DNA from: Gordonia polyisoprenivorans NBRC 16320 = JCM 10675
GTDB taxonomy: Bacteria > Actinomycetota > Actinomycetes > Mycobacteriales > Mycobacteriaceae
Length of the DNA stretch: 64,000 bases
Reading direction: 5' to 3'
Assembly: GCF_000241325.1 (NCBI RefSeq)
Contig: NZ_BAEI01000019.1
Span: 1 to 64,000, forward strand
Every line of letters starts with the position of its first letter. Within the stretch, counting starts at the first letter, position 1. Shown piece after piece: positions 8,865-17,406 of this stretch. The position numbers and the translations under genes were made by a program. Under the pieces are notes generated by a model. The model was not told the origin of the DNA. It searched no databases and was given only the letters and a program-made list of their open reading frames with translations.

Positions 8865-9733
8865 TGATCGAATACCTAAACTCCAATACACTTTTCAATG
8901 AAATTGCGATGATCCGTCCCGAACTAAAAGGGATGATTCTTGTGGTAGAGGGCAGTGACGACGAGTACACAATGGATTATCACACCGGTGCATCCGTAAC
9001 CGTCATAGGAGCACACGGTGGCAAGCGAGAAGTCCTTGAAGCATCAATCAAAGCTGATCAGTACGCGATCCCGAGTGCCTACTTCTTAGTAGACAGCGAT
9101 TACGACGATTTCGTTCCGACTGAGGTTCCGTATGGCACGCGAGTTGTTACCTCGGACGGGCACGACTTTGTGATGGACCTGGTCTTGGTCGACCAATCAG
9201 TGATGCAGCGAGTATTGGGCGCCCACTTGCGGACAGCCACGGCAGGCACTGGGGTACGAATCTCCGCCAGCGAACTAATTCAGAAGGGACTTGCACTAGC
9301 CTTCGTGGTCGGAGTTCTACGACTCCTTAGCGTCAAACACCAATGGGGACTAAAGCTACGTGATTTCCCCTTCGGTAAACTTAGGTCGATAGAGCCGCGC
9401 GTCGACGAGATCGTGCGGATTGCGCTGAACAACTCACCACCGATCACGGAGGACACCATCGATCTAGCACGGATTCTGGCTAGTGCTTTGAACGACTATC
9501 GGGATCAATCCACTGCGATAGTCGGGGACCACGACTACTTTTCTGCCACTGCCCACGTGCTTAAGCTTGCAGGTCTAGCCAATGTAAAAGGTTCGACGCT
9601 CGCGACCAGTTTCATCGCAGCGGTGCATTGCCGTGCTATCGGACGGACCGGTTGGTATAGTGACCTCTCTTCTCGATCGAAAGAAGAGTCTGGAGAGTCT
9701 TGCTTCGCATGCCCGTGTGAAGAATCGGCATAA
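8864..9733 (+). CDS. ariB: PARIS-like AriB: DUF4435 TOPRIM effector
   Basis: A 289-aa DUF4435 protein translationally coupled to ariA (shared A in TAATG). The N-terminus NEIAMIRPELKGMILVVEG places the TOPRIM Glu at residue 29 (VVEGSDDE). The acidic DxD motif is LVDSDYDDF (Asp77/Asp79), followed by the family's T-x-G-H-D element VTSDGHDFVMD (96-104). A second GDHDY motif and an aromatic C-terminal segment (TGWYSDL) complete the expected layout, so the protein looks full length. In characterised PARIS systems the DUF4435 protein is a toxic nuclease (tRNA cleavage) released on infection. That activity is inferred here, not shown. Codon usage is AT-rich as in ariA. Confidence 0.78.
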   Translation: MIEYLNSNTLFNEIAMIRPELKGMILVVEGSDDEYTMDYHTGASVTVIGAHGGKREVLEASIKADQYAIPSAYFLVDSDYDDFVPTEVPYGTRVVTSDGHDFVMDLVLVDQSVMQRVLGAHLRTATAGTGVRISASELIQKGLALAFVVGVLRLLSVKHQWGLKLRDFPFGKLRSIEPRVDEIVRIALNNSPPITEDTIDLARILASALNDYRDQSTAIVGDHDYFSATAHVLKLAGLANVKGSTLATSFIAAVHCRAIGRTGWYSDLSSRSKEESGESCFACPCEESA

Positions 9734-10213
9734 CTCCGATAGATATGCGGCGGACGGCAGGACACTGATGCTATCGGGCACGACCCTGAATGGTGACATA
9801 AAGGTGTGCAGGTAGGTGGACGGTGCCGGGCCAGGAATCGCGGAGCGAACTTGGTGCTAGCCGTGTCAAGTTCGTGCAGAGCGTGTGGAGTTGGGTAGCG
9901 ACTTCAGGTGCGTCGTGTCGCCCCCGAGGGGCCGTCGGTATTCGAAGGAGGCCGGCGGACTGCTGATGTCGGCAGGCAGGGTAGTGCAGGATGTCGACTA
10001 GTCCGTCGACGGTGACGGTGGCGGGGTGCGCGTCGAGGGCGAGCCGGGTGGCTCTAGCCTGCCAACGTTGGTGCCGGTGTGCAGATCATGACGTCGGTTC
10101 GGCGAGCTGCTCGGCGGACATGATGACGGCGGTCCTGCCGCGGGTGGGTGCGAAGATCACCGCGTGCATGCGTCAGCGTGCGCGGTGGCGGCCGCGATGC
10201 CTACCCTCGAGTG
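9734..10213. other. Gene-free right flank of PARIS-like island
   Basis: About 480 bp where base composition returns to GC-rich around 9820. Reverse-strand frames are broken by stops and frameshifts, as in a decayed gene, but I cannot assign a family. No att repeat or tRNA is evident by eye. Confidence 0.4.
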
Positions 10214-10549
10214 GTGGCCTACGACGATGAACTCGCGTTTCGGATCCGCGCATTGCTCAGCGGTGAGAGCAACGTGGACGAGAAGCCGATGTTCGGCGGT
10301 CTCGCGTTCCTCATCAACGGCAACATGGCGTTGGCTGCGAGCTCCCGCGGTGGACTCATGGTGCGGGTCCCGCCCGAGCAGACCGAGGTACTCCTGGAGT
10401 ATCCGCACACCGAGCCGATGGTCATGTCCGGCCGCGAGACACGCGGCTGGCTCCGCGTCGGCGGCGAGGGCGTGCGCACCGAGCGCCAGTTGAGCCGGTG
10501 GGTGACCCTCGGATCGGATTACGCCCGCAAACTCCCGGCGAAGTACTGA
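10214..10549 (+). CDS. TfoX N-terminal domain protein
   Basis: A 111-aa protein beginning VAYDDELAFRIRALL at a GTG (10214; 10211 is also a GTG). It contains the TfoX-N fold motifs EKPMFGGLAFLINGNMAL and GGLMVRVPPEQ. Stand-alone TfoX-N proteins are small and common in actinobacteria; a link to competence is not established. The longer frame from 10148 adds an unrelated basic leader and is not preferred. The gene is convergent with the reductase gene, 37 bp away. Confidence 0.75.
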   Translation: MAYDDELAFRIRALLSGESNVDEKPMFGGLAFLINGNMALAASSRGGLMVRVPPEQTEVLLEYPHTEPMVMSGRETRGWLRVGGEGVRTERQLSRWVTLGSDYARKLPAKY

Positions 10550-10586
10550 CCCACCGGAGTGCCGAGGAACTGCAGCTGCCGAAGAA

Positions 10587-11639
10587 CTAGGGGATGAGCC
10601 TGCGCTCCCGGAGTTGCTCGAAGATCCTGGTGAACATGGCGTCGGTCTCGACGTAGTCGTGGAATCCGGCGCGTCGGCTCTTGGAGGTATCGGCGATCAC
10701 GTCGTAGTCCCAGCCGAACACGAAATCGCCGAATTGCCAGGAGGAGACGTCCTCGTAGGGGGTGGGCTCGAGTCCGTGCTCGGCGACCATCGCGTCCCAT
10801 ACCTGCTGCTTGTCGGCCATCACCTCGGACAACGACATGGGCAACGGATCCGCGACCGGGATATCGAAGAAGTCGGCGACCACCGACCACATGCGCTGCC
10901 ACCGGAACATGTCGCCGTTGGTGATGTTGAAGGCCTCGTTGGCGGCCGACGGAGTCGTCGCCGCCCATTCGGTGGCGCGCGCGAGCAGGCCCGCGTCGGT
11001 CATTTCGATGAGGCTGGAGTAGGCACCCGGCTTGCCGGGAAAGCGCAGCGGGATTCCGAGCTCCTTACTGATCGACGCGTACACGGCGAGCACCATCGCG
11101 ATATTCATCGGATTGCCCACGGTGACTCCCGCAACGACCGACGGGCGGATCGCCGACCACGACCAGCTCTGGCCACGCTGCCGTCGCTCGAGCAATTGCT
11201 GCTGATCGACGTTGAACTCGGGGGGCATGTGCGGCGGATCGCTCTCCTTGGCAGGCGTCGCGAACGGACCGAGATGGGCCCCGTAGACCTTGTAGCCCTG
11301 CATCAGGCTGACGTGCTCCAAGGCGGGTAGGAGATCCACCGAATCCAGGACGTTGCGCAGCATCGTCACGTTCGGTTCGACGAGGTCCGACCAGTTCGGA
11401 CGGTCCTGGTAGGCGGCGTAGAACAGATGCGTCGTCTCCGCGGCACGACCGATCGCGGCCCGCGTGGAGTCGAGATCGAGGAGATCTGCGCGCTCGTGGC
11501 GTATGCGTGGCCGGTTCTCTGCGCCACGTCGGGATATCCCGACCACATCCCAGTTGTCCGTGCCTGCCAGGTGCTCGACCAGGTTGCCGCCGATGACCCC
11601 CAGTGCACCGATGACCAGAGCGTTCCCGCGTACCGACAT
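10587..11639 (-). CDS. PRISE-type SDR reductase
   Basis: A 350-aa extended/atypical short-chain reductase resembling the PRISE (progesterone 5-beta-reductase/iridoid-synthase-like) group. It has a Rossmann start ALVIGALGVIGGNLVEHL and RR of SRRG for NADPH. The element LMQGYKVYGAHLGPF corresponds to the family's K-H-Y-x-G-P block and provides the catalytic-type Lys. Where relatives usually read FYYD, this protein reads EFNVDQQQLL, so the expected Tyr is missing or displaced. The gene is divergent from an ArsR-type regulator with a palindrome between them, so it is likely controlled by it. Substrate unknown. Confidence 0.78.
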   Translation of the reverse strand: MSVRGNALVIGALGVIGGNLVEHLAGTDNWDVVGISRRGAENRPRIRHERADLLDLDSTRAAIGRAAETTHLFYAAYQDRPNWSDLVEPNVTMLRNVLDSVDLLPALEHVSLMQGYKVYGAHLGPFATPAKESDPPHMPPEFNVDQQQLLERRQRGQSWSWSAIRPSVVAGVTVGNPMNIAMVLAVYASISKELGIPLRFPGKPGAYSSLIEMTDAGLLARATEWAATTPSAANEAFNITNGDMFRWQRMWSVVADFFDIPVADPLPMSLSEVMADKQQVWDAMVAEHGLEPTPYEDVSSWQFGDFVFGWDYDVIADTSKSRRAGFHDYVETDAMFTRIFEQLRERRLIP

Positions 11640-11656
11640 GAAGCCTCCATCGTTAG

Positions 11657-11672
11657 ATCGTGATTTTACGAT
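11657..11672. promoter_or_regulatory. Palindrome between reductase and ArsR gene
   Basis: ATCGT-GATTTT-ACGAT lies in the 76-bp divergent gap. Its position suits an operator used by the adjacent ArsR-like regulator for both genes. Confidence 0.45.
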
Positions 11673-11715
11673 GAATGTATATCACAAGATCGCGATGAGC
11701 AGATATGCTGGAGCG

Positions 11716-12042
11716 ATGAACAGCAGTGAATTGCTCGACACCGACGAGTGGGTGGTCACCGCCCTCAAGGCGATCGCGCATCCGCAGCGGATGGCGATCA
11801 TGCGATGGCTGCGCGACCCGGAAAGTTTCCCGCCCCAACTCGAACCCGCAAGCGAAGTGGGCGTCTGCCTCAAGCACATTCAAGCCAGGATGGGTGCATC
11901 CCAGTCGACCGTCTCGCAATATGTGGCGGTCTTGCAGCGCGCAGACCTCGTGCACTGCACCAAGATCGGCCAGTGGTCACACTACCGACGCAATGAGGAT
12001 GCCCTCGCGCGCCTCAATCAGCTTCTGCCCGAGATCATCTGA
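11716..12042 (+). CDS. ArsR-type winged-helix regulator
   Basis: A 108-aa protein with an ArsR-like winged helix-turn-helix: ALKAIAHPQRMAIMRWL, then HIQARMGASQSTVSQYVAVLQRADLV as recognition helix, then a beta-wing QWSHYRRNED. A Cys (VCLKHI) sits just before the recognition helix, a place used for metal binding in some ArsR proteins, but no second ligand is obvious. ATG 11716 is chosen; in-frame upstream starts would place the N-terminus inside the operator region. It is divergent from the PRISE reductase, its likely target. Confidence 0.82.
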   Translation: MNSSELLDTDEWVVTALKAIAHPQRMAIMRWLRDPESFPPQLEPASEVGVCLKHIQARMGASQSTVSQYVAVLQRADLVHCTKIGQWSHYRRNEDALARLNQLLPEII

Positions 12043-12047
12043 TACTC

Positions 12048-12090
12048 GGCTCGCGGTGATGGTGGCCGGCGGGCACCATCACCGCGAGCC
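12048..12090. terminator. Bidirectional terminator between arsR-like gene and leuS
   Basis: A perfect 17-bp stem (left arm 12048-12064, right arm 12074-12090) with a 9-nt loop fills the gap between two convergent stops. It can serve both transcripts. Confidence 0.8.
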
Positions 12091-12091
12091 G

Positions 12092-14968
12092 TCATGGAAC
12101 GATGTTGACCAATCGCCCCGGCACGATGATCACCTTGCGGGGCTCCCCGTCGAGCAGGGCGACGATCTTCTCGTCGGCCAGCGCCACCTCACGTAGCGTG
12201 GCCTCGTCGGCATCGGCGGCAACGGTGATGCGGCTCTTGACCTTTCCCTTCACCTGCACGGCGATCTCGACGGAGTCGGCGACGAGCCACTGCGGGTCGG
12301 CATCCGGGAAAGGCCCCCGAACCAGCAGTTCATCGTGGCCCAGGCGGTGCCAGAGTTCCTCGGCGATGTGCGGGGCCAGCGGGGCGAGCATGGTGACCAG
12401 CGGCTCGACGGCGGCGCGCGGGGCACCACCCTCGAACTGCTTGGTGAGGTGATTGGTGAGTTTGATCAGCGCCGCGACCGCGATGTTGAAACGCAGCCCG
12501 GCGAACTCCTCTCGCACCTCCGCGATCGTCGTGTGCAGCAACCGCTTCGTCACGTCGTCGAGCTCGGCGTCGGTGACGCACACCGTGCCGGTCTCCTCGT
12601 CGACCACCAGACGCCACACCCGCTGCAGGAATCGTTGCAGTCCCACAACATCTTTGGTGGCCCACGGGCGAGACTGGTCGAGCGGCCCCATGTACATCTC
12701 GTAGAGACGCAGGGTGTCGGCGCCGTAGTCGGCGGCGATGTCGTCGGGGGTCACCGAGTTCTTCAGCGACTTCCCCATCTTCCCGTACTCCTGGGAGACC
12801 TCGTCGCCGTTGTAGAAGAACTTCCCGTCACGCTCGGTCACCTCCTCGGCGGGCACGTAGATGCCGCGCGAGTCGGTGTAGGCGTAGGCCTGGATCATGC
12901 CCTGATTGAACAGCTTTCGGTACGGCTCACGGCTGGTCACATAACCGAGGTCGAAGAGGACCTTGTGCCAGAAGCGCGAGTACAGCAGGTGCAACACCGC
13001 ATGCTCGACGCCACCGATGTAGAGGTCGAGGCCGCCGGGATCATTCGGCCCGTGCAGCGCCGGCCGCGGGCCCATCCAGTAGGCCTCGTTCTCCTTGGCG
13101 CACAACGTCTCGTCGTTGGTGGGATCGATGTAGCGCAGCTGATACCACGAGCTGCCCGCCCACTGCGGCATCACATTGGCGTCACGGGTATAGGTCTGAC
13201 GACCGTCGCCGAGATCGAGCTCGACGGTCATCCACTCGGTCGCCTTGGCCAGCGGCGGGGACGGCTCCGACCCGGAATCCTCCGGGTCGAAGGAGACCGG
13301 TGCGTAGTCATCGACCTCCGGGAGTTCCACCGGCAGCATCGATTCCGGCAACGCGTGGGCCTGACCGTCGGCGTCGTAGACGATCGGGAACGGTTCGCCC
13401 CAATACCGCTGCCGGGCGAAGAGCCAGTCGCGCAGCTTGTACTGGATGGTGCCCTCACCGGCACCGCGCTCCTCGAGCCACGCGGTGATCGCGGCCTTGG
13501 CCTCCTCGACGCGCAAGCCGTCGAGGAAACCGGAATTGACCAGCGGCCCGTCGCCGACGAACGGTTCGGTGGCCACCCCCTGCTCGGATCCGATGACCTC
13601 GAGGATGGGCAGGCCGAAGACGGTGGCGAACTCATGGTCACGACCGTCGTGAGCGGGCACCGCCATGATCGCCCCGGTGCCGTAGCCCATCAGCACGTAG
13701 TCGGCGATGAACACCGGGATCTCGCGCCCGTCAACGGGATTGGTGGCGTAGGTGCCGGTGAAGACGCCGGTCTTCTCCTTGTTCTCCTGCCGCTCGAGAT
13801 CGGACTTGGCGGCGATCGCGGTGCGGTAGGCCGCGATGGCGGCGGTCGGGGTGTCGGCACCGCCACCGGTCCATCGGGGATCGGTGCCGTCGGGCCAGGC
13901 GTCGGCGGTCAGCTCGTCGACGAGCGGATGCTCGGGTGAGAGCACCATGTAGGTGGCGCCGAACAGCGTGTCGGGGCGGGTGGTGAAGACCTCGATCGTC
14001 GTGCCGCCGGCGGCAAAGCGGACCTGCGCGCCCCGGGAACGCCCGATCCAGTTGCGCTGCATGGTCTTGACCTTCTCCGGCCAATCCAGGTCCTCGAGGT
14101 CGTCGAGGAGGCGGTCGGAGTAGGCGGTGATGCGCATCATCCACTGCCGCAAGTGCTTACGGAACACCGGGAAGTTGCCGCGGTCGCTGCGACCGTCGGC
14201 GGTGACCTCCTCGTTGGCGAGCACGGTACCCAGCCCGGGACACCAGTTGACCAGCGAATCACTTTGATAGACCAGACGATAGGAGTCGACGACCTCGTTG
14301 CGCTCGGCCGGCGACAGATCGGCCCACACACGCCCGCCGAACTTGTCGTGACCATCGAGAGTGCGTGCACCCGAATCGAATTCGGCGATCAGCTCGGAGA
14401 CCGGCCGCGCCTTGCGCTGCTCGGCGTCGTAGAAGGCGTTGTAGATCTGCAGAAAGATCCACTGCGTCCAGCGATAGAAGTCCACGTCGGTGGTGGCCAC
14501 ACGGCGCCGCTCGTCGTGACCGAGCCCGAGCCTGCGGATCTGACCGAGGTAGCGCTCGATGTTCGCCTCGGTGGTGGTCCGCGGATGGGTACCGGTCTGC
14601 ACCGCGTACTGCTCGGCGGGCAGACCGAAGGAATCGAAACCCATCGTGTGCAGGACGTTGCGGCCGATCATCCGCTGATACCGGGCGAACACGTCGCTGG
14701 CGATGAACCCCAAGGGATGTCCGACGTGCAGACCCGCACCCGAGGGATACGGGAACATGTCCTGGACGAAGACCTTCTCGGGCGAGTCGGGAGCGCCGCC
14801 ACCGAAGGCGCTGAGATCACCGGCCAGCGGCCCTACCGGGTTCGGCGCCTCGAAGGCGTGCCGGTCGGACCAGTTCCGCTGCCAGCGCTGCTCGATCTGT
14901 CCCGCGAGTTCGGCCGTGTAGCGATGGGTGCCCTGGGCCGGTGGGGTCGAGGTATCCGCTGAAGTCAC
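12092..14968 (-). CDS. leuS: Leucyl-tRNA synthetase
   Basis: A 958-aa class I synthetase charging tRNA-Leu. The HIGH-type motif is HVGHPLG within [16 protein letters not shown] near residue 60. The CP1 editing region follows ([26 protein letters not shown]). The KMSKS-type motif is [14 protein letters not shown]. The C-terminal anticodon-binding domain is complete. The start is taken at GTG 14968 ([10 protein letters not shown]); the open frame continues to 15205 but that part is a very Arg-rich extension overlapping the divergent gene. Length agrees with actinobacterial LeuRS. Confidence 0.95.
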   Translation of the reverse strand: MTSADTSTPPAQGTHRYTAELAGQIEQRWQRNWSDRHAFEAPNPVGPLAGDLSAFGGGAPDSPEKVFVQDMFPYPSGAGLHVGHPLGFIASDVFARYQRMIGRNVLHTMGFDSFGLPAEQYAVQTGTHPRTTTEANIERYLGQIRRLGLGHDERRRVATTDVDFYRWTQWIFLQIYNAFYDAEQRKARPVSELIAEFDSGARTLDGHDKFGGRVWADLSPAERNEVVDSYRLVYQSDSLVNWCPGLGTVLANEEVTADGRSDRGNFPVFRKHLRQWMMRITAYSDRLLDDLEDLDWPEKVKTMQRNWIGRSRGAQVRFAAGGTTIEVFTTRPDTLFGATYMVLSPEHPLVDELTADAWPDGTDPRWTGGGADTPTAAIAAYRTAIAAKSDLERQENKEKTGVFTGTYATNPVDGREIPVFIADYVLMGYGTGAIMAVPAHDGRDHEFATVFGLPILEVIGSEQGVATEPFVGDGPLVNSGFLDGLRVEEAKAAITAWLEERGAGEGTIQYKLRDWLFARQRYWGEPFPIVYDADGQAHALPESMLPVELPEVDDYAPVSFDPEDSGSEPSPPLAKATEWMTVELDLGDGRQTYTRDANVMPQWAGSSWYQLRYIDPTNDETLCAKENEAYWMGPRPALHGPNDPGGLDLYIGGVEHAVLHLLYSRFWHKVLFDLGYVTSREPYRKLFNQGMIQAYAYTDSRGIYVPAEEVTERDGKFFYNGDEVSQEYGKMGKSLKNSVTPDDIAADYGADTLRLYEMYMGPLDQSRPWATKDVVGLQRFLQRVWRLVVDEETGTVCVTDAELDDVTKRLLHTTIAEVREEFAGLRFNIAVAALIKLTNHLTKQFEGGAPRAAVEPLVTMLAPLAPHIAEELWHRLGHDELLVRGPFPDADPQWLVADSVEIAVQVKGKVKSRITVAADADEATLREVALADEKIVALLDGEPRKVIIVPGRLVNIVP

Positions 14969-15081
14969 CCCACCAGCGTAAATGGTGGCCCGAGGCACAC
15001 TGCAGCGGCACTCGTCCCACTCGCGCGCGGAGTCCGCGGGCGAGTTTCGCCCCTGCCTGCCCCAGCTCGTATGGTGGTCGG

Positions 15082-15618
15082 GTGAGCGTTCTGTCCGTCG
15101 TCGTCGCCGTCTGCGTGTTCGTCCTGGCCCTCGTGTGGGTCGTGGTCGGGGTTGCCGGTCTGCGCGGCACGCTGCGACGCAACCGCTGGCTCGGCGTTCG
15201 CGCACCGGAGACGCTGGTCTCCGACGAGGCCTTCGCGCTGGCCAACAAGGTGGCCGCCCCCGGCACCCTCGGCGCCGCGGTGATCCTGATCGCCGGCGGC
15301 CTGCTGACGCTCGGTGTCGGCGGCACGTGGTCGTTCCTGTTCGCCGTCGGCGCCCTGCTCGCCGCGCTGGTGGTGGTCGGCGTGGTCAGTGGTTACGGGG
15401 TGCGCGCGGCGCGCTGGGCGGTCGACCCCGACGACGACTCGGGTTGCTCATGCTGTTCTGCCGATGCCGGCTCCCATGACCACACCGCCCCCGCGACGGA
15501 TGCGGCGAAAACCGACGCGCAGGGCCCGGCCGACGAGTGTGGCGAATCGAGCTGCGCATCATGCACCTTGCGTGGTGTGTGCGCGGCCGAACCGGCAGCC
15601 GACACCGCCCAGCGCTGA
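15082..15618 (+). CDS. SdpI-family membrane protein with Cys-rich tail
   Basis: A 178-aa protein starting at GTG 15082. It has three hydrophobic helices and the SdpI/DUF family block [25 protein letters not shown] between helices 1 and 2. SdpI of Bacillus is an immunity/signalling protein, but the function in actinobacteria is unknown. The cytoplasmic tail (about residues 115-178) has seven Cys plus a HDH element ([19 protein letters not shown]), which suggests metal or redox binding. The gene is divergent from leuS with a 113-bp gap. The following transporter starts 8 bp after its stop, so they likely form an operon. Confidence 0.75.
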   Translation: MSVLSVVVAVCVFVLALVWVVVGVAGLRGTLRRNRWLGVRAPETLVSDEAFALANKVAAPGTLGAAVILIAGGLLTLGVGGTWSFLFAVGALLAALVVVGVVSGYGVRAARWAVDPDDDSGCSCCSADAGSHDHTAPATDAAKTDAQGPADECGESSCASCTLRGVCAAEPAADTAQR

Positions 15619-15626
15619 GCGACCGC

Positions 15627-16634
15627 ATGCGCTCCCTACTGAGCCGTTCGCCGATCGACGGGTTCATCCTGGCGATCCTCACAGCGGTCGTCGCCGCGGC
15701 CTTCCTGCCGGCCCGTGGCCAATTCGCCGACGTCCTTGACTGGGTCGTCGTGGTCGCCATCGGCTTCCTGTTCTTCCTCTACGGCGCCCGACTACACCCC
15801 CGGCAGGCACTCGAGGGGCTGACGCACTGGCGCCTGCACCTGATCATCCTGGCCTTCACCTTCGTGGTGTTCCCCCTCATCGGGCTCGCGCTGCAACCGC
15901 TGCTGCGGCCGGTGATCGGCGACGACCTCACATCGGGGTTGCTGTATCTGTGCCTGGTGCCGTCGACGGTGCAGTCCTCGATCGCGTTCACCTCGATGGC
16001 CCGGGGCAATGTCGCGGGCGCGATCGTGAGTGCGTCGGCGTCGAACCTACTCGGCGTCGTTCTCACCCCGGTGCTGGTTGTGGTGCTCATGTCGAGCACC
16101 AACGGTGTGCACATCACCGGGTCGCAGGTCCTGGAGATCCTGCTGGAGATCCTGGTGCCGTTCATCCTCGGCCAGCTGTGCCGGCCACTGGTCACGCCGA
16201 TCCTGAAGCGATTCGCCGAGCCGACGAAGTACGTGGATCGCGGGTCGATCGTGCTCGTCGTCTACGCCGCGTTCAGCGAGGGTGTGCGCAACGGCATCTG
16301 GTCGATCGTCGGGGTGTGGCAGGTGGTGGCGATGGCGGTGGTCGCGATCGTGCTCGTCGCGTTCATGCTGTGGCTGACTGGTTGGCTGCCACGACGGCTC
16401 GGCTTCCACCGCGAGGACGCCATCGCCATCCAGTTCTGCGGCACCAAGAAGAGCCTCGCGACCGGTCTACCGATGGCGACGGTGTTGTTCAGCGGGTCGG
16501 TGGTTGGCCTGATCGTGTTGCCGCTCATGATCTTTCACCAGATACAGCTGATCATGTGCTCGTGGTTGGCCACCCGCTACGGTCGCGAGGCCGCCGCCCT
16601 CGAAGCCGCCGAATCCGGGTCGGAACCGGGCTGA
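15627..16634 (+). CDS. Bile acid:sodium symporter-like (SBF) transporter
   Basis: A 335-aa protein with about ten hydrophobic helices. Family features include GFLFFLYGARLHPRQALEGL (helix 2), CLVPSTVQSSIAFTSMARGNVAGA (the SBF-like core with the conserved Ser/Asn residues) and FCGTKKSLATGLPMA. This corresponds to the SBF_like group found in many bacteria; the substrate is not known. ATG 15627 follows the SdpI-like stop by 8 bp, so the two are probably co-transcribed. Confidence 0.8.
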   Translation: MRSLLSRSPIDGFILAILTAVVAAAFLPARGQFADVLDWVVVVAIGFLFFLYGARLHPRQALEGLTHWRLHLIILAFTFVVFPLIGLALQPLLRPVIGDDLTSGLLYLCLVPSTVQSSIAFTSMARGNVAGAIVSASASNLLGVVLTPVLVVVLMSSTNGVHITGSQVLEILLEILVPFILGQLCRPLVTPILKRFAEPTKYVDRGSIVLVVYAAFSEGVRNGIWSIVGVWQVVAMAVVAIVLVAFMLWLTGWLPRRLGFHREDAIAIQFCGTKKSLATGLPMATVLFSGSVVGLIVLPLMIFHQIQLIMCSWLATRYGREAAALEAAESGSEPG

Positions 16635-16682
16635 GAGCGTCAGGTACGAGTACAGCTTCCACCGGAGCGGGCCACCGACCCC

Positions 16683-16717
16683 GATTCCACGGCGTGTCGC
16701 GCCGAATCGGTGGAATC
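16683..16717. terminator. Inverted repeat between convergent genes
   Basis: GATTCCAC (from 16683) pairs with GTGGAATC (to 16717) across a 19-base loop, in the gap between the SBF-like and DedA genes. There is no T-run, so terminator function is only suggested. Confidence 0.35.
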
Positions 16718-16746
16718 TGTATTCGCCTTCCCCGAGCGGTCGGCTC

Positions 16747-17370
16747 TCAGCCGATGTCACCGCGATGCCAGCGATGCACCGCCCAGCTGACGCCGTAGAA
16801 GGCCGCGACCACACCCACGAGGGCGATCACGGCGTAGAGCAGGATCGTCGCACCGAGCACCGCCCCGGCGAAATAGCCGGCCAGCAGCACCGCAGACGCC
16901 CACGTCAGTGCGCCGATCGCATCAGCGATGCCGAACCGCACGAAACTCATCCGACTGATGCCCGCCATCCGCGGCACAATCGTCCGCACGTACCCGACCC
17001 AGCGGCCGGTGCCGACGACGAGCAGGCCGGATCGTTCCAGACGCTGCTGGGCGTTGTCCCAGCGTTGTTCGCCGAATCGGCGCCCGAGCCCCGACTCCTT
17101 GAGCCGCTGCCCACCGACCCGGCCCAGCCAATACCCGGTCGCATCCCCGGCGACCGCGCACAACACCACGACGACCACCAGCCAGGCGATGTTGGTGGAG
17201 CCGACCGCTGCCGCGACCCCGGCCGCGAGCAGCACCGCCTCGCTCGGCATCACCAGACCGGCGATCAGCAGGGCCGTCTCGAGGTAGACGATGCCCGCCG
17301 CGATCAGGTAGACCGCCCAGGAGGGAACCGACTCGATGACCCCGATGAGCCAGTCGGCGAAGGCGTGCAC
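16747..17370 (-). CDS. DedA-family membrane protein
   Basis: A 207-aa DedA/SNARE-associated protein. It shows the N-terminal YLETALLIAGLVMPSEAVLLAAG, the central AGDATGYWLGRVGGQRL, and the characteristic GRWVGYVRTIVPRMAGISRMSFVRF, whose Arg residues are typical of the family. DedA proteins act in phospholipid or undecaprenyl-phosphate flipping and membrane homeostasis. The start is a GTG (VHAFADW). The gene is followed by an inverted repeat and is convergent with the SBF-like gene. Confidence 0.87.
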   Translation of the reverse strand: MHAFADWLIGVIESVPSWAVYLIAAGIVYLETALLIAGLVMPSEAVLLAAGVAAAVGSTNIAWLVVVVVLCAVAGDATGYWLGRVGGQRLKESGLGRRFGEQRWDNAQQRLERSGLLVVGTGRWVGYVRTIVPRMAGISRMSFVRFGIADAIGALTWASAVLLAGYFAGAVLGATILLYAVIALVGVVAAFYGVSWAVHRWHRGDIG

Positions 17371-17406
17371 CAGTTCACCGTAACGATGAACCGTCCAGGG
17401 GGTTTC

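Noticed and set aside
12700..12800. LeuS KMGKS instead of KMSKS as a defect
   Set aside because: Variation at this position is tolerated among actinobacterial LeuRS; the rest of the enzyme is intact.
12335..13939. 534-aa frame antisense to leuS
   Set aside because: Mirror of leuS codon structure; no Shine-Dalgarno or recognisable family.
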